A stretch of DNA of 64,000 nucleotides from Scybalousia_A sp964639765. Its GTDB lineage: Bacteria > Bacteroidota > Bacteroidia > Bacteroidales > P3. Position 1 is the first letter of the stretch. Each line of letters opens with the position of its first letter. The translations under genes and the position numbers were made by a program. Of the stretch, positions 60,982 through 64,000 are shown piece by piece. Under the pieces are notes generated by a model. The model made no database searches and was not told where the DNA came from. It was given only the letters and a program-made list of their open reading frames with translations. The stretch is taken from contig CAZXEN010000001.1 of the NCBI GenBank assembly GCA_964639765.1, positions 62,001 through 126,000 of the forward strand, in the 5' to 3' direction.

Positions 60982-61017
60982 AAAAGTGGCAGCAAGAATA
61001 TTTGCTGCCACTTTTTT
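60982..61017. terminator. Bidirectional terminator between peptidase and glycogen genes
   Basis: GTGGCAGCAA (60986-60995) and TTGCTGCCAC (61002-61011) form a perfect 10 bp stem with a 6-nt loop, flanked by A on the left and T6 on the right. It can end transcription from both converging genes. Confidence 0.92.
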
Positions 61018-61035
61018 GTTATCAGGACTTCTCCT

Positions 61036-64000
61036 CTATATCCATTTTACAAGATTTACATCTCCTTTAAAAGGCATAAGTTCATGCTTTGGATAGATTC
61101 TGAAAGCATAGTTATGAACACCTGAACAAAAATCATTGTATTCCAAAACATATTCTCCTTTATGGTTTGCAACTTCAGCCAAGTCAAACTCAACAATTTC
61201 TTCAGGTTTTGTTATAATGTCGTTTTCTTTATGAGCAACAACCATTTCAATTCCTATGTTTTCCGGATTGATTTCTCCTGTATAAAGAGTAATCTTTGCC
61301 TTAAACGTCTGCTCAAAAGAGAATGAGTCCGATTCTGTGTCAGGTAATTCCACTTTAAGCAGTTCTATGGAATTCCATTTTTCCTTCATCATCTTTTTCC
61401 ACAAGACATATTCCAAAGCCTTCTTGTTATTATCCTTGGTTATCTGATTTACTCTTTCAAACATATTATTATAATATTTCAAAAAGTAATCGTCCAACTG
61501 ACGTTTCATAGTAAAGTGAGGAGATATCCTTGCTATGGTGTTCTTTATATGGGAAATCCATTGCAAAGGTATTGATTCTGTCTGTGTATAATAAGCAGGT
61601 ATTATTTCATTTTCCAATGTAGAGTATATAACTTCTGCATCAAGAATGTTTTGTGAAGCATGGTCTGCATAAGTTTGTTCTTCGCTTAAAGCCCAACCTG
61701 CTCCTTCTTTATAGCCTTCTGCCCACCAGCCATCAAGAACAGAGAAATTAACCACACCATTCATTATTGCTTTCTCACCGCTTGTTCCTGATGCTTCCAA
61801 AGGTCGTGTAGGAGTATTCAACCAAACATCCACGCCTCTTACCAAGTGTTTTGCGACATACATATCATAGTTTTCAATAAATATTATCTTACCTATGAAC
61901 TGCGGCATACGGGATATATTGATGATATTCTTGATTAAATCCTGTCCGGCTTTGTCTGCAGGATGTGCTTTTCCTGCAAAGACGAAACAAACTCCTTTGT
62001 TTACTATTTCCTCCAAGCGTTTAAGGTCTGTGAATAACAGTCCTGCTCTTTTGTAAGTAGCAAACCTGCGGGCAAATCCTATTATAAGTTTATTTTCATT
62101 AAGGTCTTTGGTTGTTTTAACATAAAGACTTGGGTTTTCTCCTCTACGCTGGAATTCTGTCTGTAGTCTTTGTTTTATAAAATCTACAAGTTTTTTCTTC
62201 AAAGTCTGATGAGTCTGCCATACTTCTTTGTCCGACACATCATATATCTTTTGCCAATATTCAGCATTGCTTTCATCTGAAAACATTTCTTTGCCAAAGT
62301 ATTTCAGATACAGTTCTTCCCATTCCTTGGCAACCCATGTTGGAAGATGAACTCCATTTGTAACATAGCCTATATTGACTTCCTCTGCAAAATATCCGTC
62401 AAACAGATATTGAAACATTTCTCTGCTCACCCGTCCGTGTATCTTGCTTACTCCATTTACATTTGCTGAACAATTGATAGCCAATACACTTACAGAGAAT
62501 TTTTCATTGCGGTCTTCATTTGTTTTTCTTCCTAAAAGCATGAATGAATCCCAATCCAAGGTAAGACCTTCTGCATAACGGGAAAAATAAGCACGCATCA
62601 AATCTTCAGGGAATACATCATGACCTGCAGGCACTGGAGTATGGGTAGTAAAAAGCGTGGAACTTCTTACTAATTCCAATGCTTGGATATAAGGTATTTT
62701 ATCTTTGTTTATATAATTGTTAAGACGTTCCAGTGAAGAAAAGGCAGAATGACCTTCGTTGTTATGGTAAAGAATAGGTTGCAGGTTCAGTTCCTCCAAC
62801 ATACGAATACCGCCTATTCCTAACAGTATCTCCTGTTTTAACCTCATCTCGTTGTCTCCTCCATACAACTGTCGGGTTATAAGACGGTTTTCTTCAGAGT
62901 TTTCTTCTATATCCGTATCCAACAAATACAAAGGCGTTACACCTACATTGCATAGCCAGATTTTTGCATATACCTTGCCTGAAGGAAGATTTACGGATAT
63001 TTTTCTCCATTTTCCGCTTTCATCCCTTACTGCCGAAAGAGGAAGGTTTGAAAAACGCTGTGCTTTCAGTTCGCTTTGTTGCTCACCGTTGCGGTTAATC
63101 TCCTGCAAAAAGTAACCATATCTGTACAAAAGTCCTATACCGAGTATGTTTTTGTTGCTGTCTGAGGCCTGTTTCAAATAATCACCAGCCAACATACCCA
63201 AACCACCTGAGAATATTTTAAGGGTATCATGAATACCGAACTCCATGGAAAAATAAGCTATCAAAGGATTTGTCTTCTTTTCTCTTTCCTTTTTATAGTT
63301 TTGGAAATGTTCAAGCACATCGTCCATTCTTTTCAAAAAGTCTTTGTCTTGCAACAGACGGTTGAAGTCTTCCTTAGTCAAAGAGTTTAAAAGACGTATA
63401 GGGGATCTCTCCAATTCATAGAATCTTCTGCTGTCTATGCTTTCAAACAATTCAAACGCATCATAATTCCAAGACCACCAAAGATTTTGAGACAAGTTTC
63501 TAAGTCCTTGCAAGCGTTCAGGCAGTTCAGCCTTTACAAGTATTTTCTTCCATGCAGGTCTTTCGCCCCATGTTACCTGCAAATCCATGGTAGAAGAAAG
63601 AGGCTGTTTGTGTATATACTGGTTTATTCTTTTAGAACTTTTATCCAATGCCATAGAATATGCTTCATCGTAATAATTCTGAAGGTTCTGCCACTGAACT
63701 TGTGAGAATATGTATCTGCAGTCTTCTTGCAACACAGCCAATTCTTCTTTGCCCATGTCAAGGAGCCTGATAATATTCTCAGATATTTCTTTCACACATT
63801 CTGCTTCGTTGTTGTCTGTCCTGTAAACAACTTTCAATGCATCATTGTCATTCTTTATATTATCTTTTACCCAAAGTCCGAAACCAGCCAATGTTGTTGT
63901 GATGCTTGGTATTCCAAATGCCATGCTCTCCATTGGTGTATATCCCCAAGGTTCATAATATGAAGGAAATACACTAAGGTCAAAAGCAGTAAGAAAATCA
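61036..64000 (-). CDS. Glycogen synthase (GT3)-alpha-glucan phosphorylase (GT35) fusion, 5' part off the window
   Basis: The frame stays open from 61036 to base 64000. The residues before the first internal ATG (63933) read PSYYEPWGYTPMESMAFGIPSITT, only key parts of which are meant: Y-E-P-W-G-Y-T-P is the C-terminal signature of GT3 (GYS-type) glycogen synthases. After about 120 residues, the phosphorylase starts with NLSQNLWWSWN (DUF3417). It continues with the alpha-glucan phosphorylase core: HNNEGHSAF, THTPVPAGHD, GFARRFATYKRAGL and RPLEASGTSGEKAIMNG, which holds the PLP-lysine, then LDGWWAEG. One polypeptide would thus build and break glycogen. The N-terminal UDP/ADP-glucose domain is beyond the edge. 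Confidence 0.92.
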   Translation of the reverse strand, partial: DFLTAFDLSVFPSYYEPWGYTPMESMAFGIPSITTTLAGFGLWVKDNIKNDNDALKVVYRTDNNEAECVKEISENIIRLLDMGKEELAVLQEDCRYIFSQVQWQNLQNYYDEAYSMALDKSSKRINQYIHKQPLSSTMDLQVTWGERPAWKKILVKAELPERLQGLRNLSQNLWWSWNYDAFELFESIDSRRFYELERSPIRLLNSLTKEDFNRLLQDKDFLKRMDDVLEHFQNYKKEREKKTNPLIAYFSMEFGIHDTLKIFSGGLGMLAGDYLKQASDSNKNILGIGLLYRYGYFLQEINRNGEQQSELKAQRFSNLPLSAVRDESGKWRKISVNLPSGKVYAKIWLCNVGVTPLYLLDTDIEENSEENRLITRQLYGGDNEMRLKQEILLGIGGIRMLEELNLQPILYHNNEGHSAFSSLERLNNYINKDKIPYIQALELVRSSTLFTTHTPVPAGHDVFPEDLMRAYFSRYAEGLTLDWDSFMLLGRKTNEDRNEKFSVSVLAINCSANVNGVSKIHGRVSREMFQYLFDGYFAEEVNIGYVTNGVHLPTWVAKEWEELYLKYFGKEMFSDESNAEYWQKIYDVSDKEVWQTHQTLKKKLVDFIKQRLQTEFQRRGENPSLYVKTTKDLNENKLIIGFARRFATYKRAGLLFTDLKRLEEIVNKGVCFVFAGKAHPADKAGQDLIKNIINISRMPQFIGKIIFIENYDMYVAKHLVRGVDVWLNTPTRPLEASGTSGEKAIMNGVVNFSVLDGWWAEGYKEGAGWALSEEQTYADHASQNILDAEVIYSTLENEIIPAYYTQTESIPLQWISHIKNTIARISPHFTMKRQLDDYFLKYYNNMFERVNQITKDNNKKALEYVLWKKMMKEKWNSIELLKVELPDTESDSFSFEQTFKAKITLYTGEINPENIGIEMVVAHKENDIITKPEEIVEFDLAEVANHKGEYVLEYNDFCSGVHNYAFRIYPKHELMPFKGDVNLVKWI

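Overview
The window is AT-rich chromosomal DNA from a member of the Bacteroidetes, most likely an anaerobic Bacteroidales. The evidence is the TAnnTTTG -7 promoter boxes (some with a TTTG -33 box 19-21 bp away), Bacteroidetes-type lipoproteins and OmpA, a GldF/GldG-type protein, a fused glycogen synthase/alpha-glucan phosphorylase, a very short ATP synthase epsilon subunit and a trimeric [FeFe] hydrogenase. No tRNA, rRNA, CRISPR array, prophage or transposase gene was recognised. The genus cannot be named from the sequence alone.

Layout. 1-1922 (minus): adk, obgE and the start of a PAP2 phosphatase. 2282-9182 (plus): clpC, then MlaE/MlaF-type lipid transporter subunits, a PgpH-like 7TM-HD phosphodiesterase and a sugar-phosphate nucleotidyltransferase, tightly packed. 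9174-11971 (minus): a secreted EEP-family hydrolase, an OmpA-like lipoprotein and exonuclease III. 12150-18614 (plus): sensor histidine kinase, HemW, tandem universal stress protein, SPOR-like protein, M20 dipeptidase and an exported nitroreductase. 18834-19461 (minus): a beta-barrel protein broken by a frameshift in an A7 run. 19666-21428 (plus): atpD-atpC without the other ATP synthase genes. 21558-24296 (minus): polysaccharide deacetylase, NAD-dependent epimerase and a WecA/MraY-like transferase. 24464-28677 (minus): a hydB-hydA-hydC operon for an electron-bifurcating type hydrogenase. 28969-34817 (plus): a glycan-decoration cluster (acyltransferase, pyruvyl transferase, GT2, LicD, SDR, LicD). 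34873-36318 (plus): sufB standing alone. 36454-42377 (minus): miaB, then a Wza/Wzc export pair with a Tyr/Gly-rich kinase tail, then an Elp3-like radical SAM protein. 42646-49194 (plus): tetR, an RND tripartite pump and a translationally coupled PII-like protein. 49538-60958 (plus): GldF-GldG fusion, DUF4340 protein, GH92 mannosidase, iron alcohol dehydrogenase, DUF362 lipoprotein, dnaN and an exported C1 peptidase. 61036-64000 (minus): glycogen synthase/phosphorylase fusion, cut by the window edge.

The signal least explained by known features is a family of modular intergenic repeats, about 80-125 bp each. They are built from A-tract/T-tract units spaced mostly 18-26 bp apart, with recurring cores (AGTCTTGA, GAGTTGG, ACGAAG). 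I see eight clear copies and one degenerate copy. Most lie just upstream of a promoter for a plus-strand gene, and several end in long perfect or near-perfect hairpins. Two features of wzc (a hexanucleotide-repeat Tyr tail and a G9 run) and the A7 frameshift in the beta-barrel gene are candidates for length-variable coding DNA at the cell surface.

Functional themes: the cell envelope dominates (lipid transport, undecaprenyl-linked glycan synthesis, pyruvyl/acyl/phospho decoration, export kinase, efflux). It is joined by fermentative redox metabolism (H2, alcohol dehydrogenase), glycogen turnover and alpha-mannoside use.
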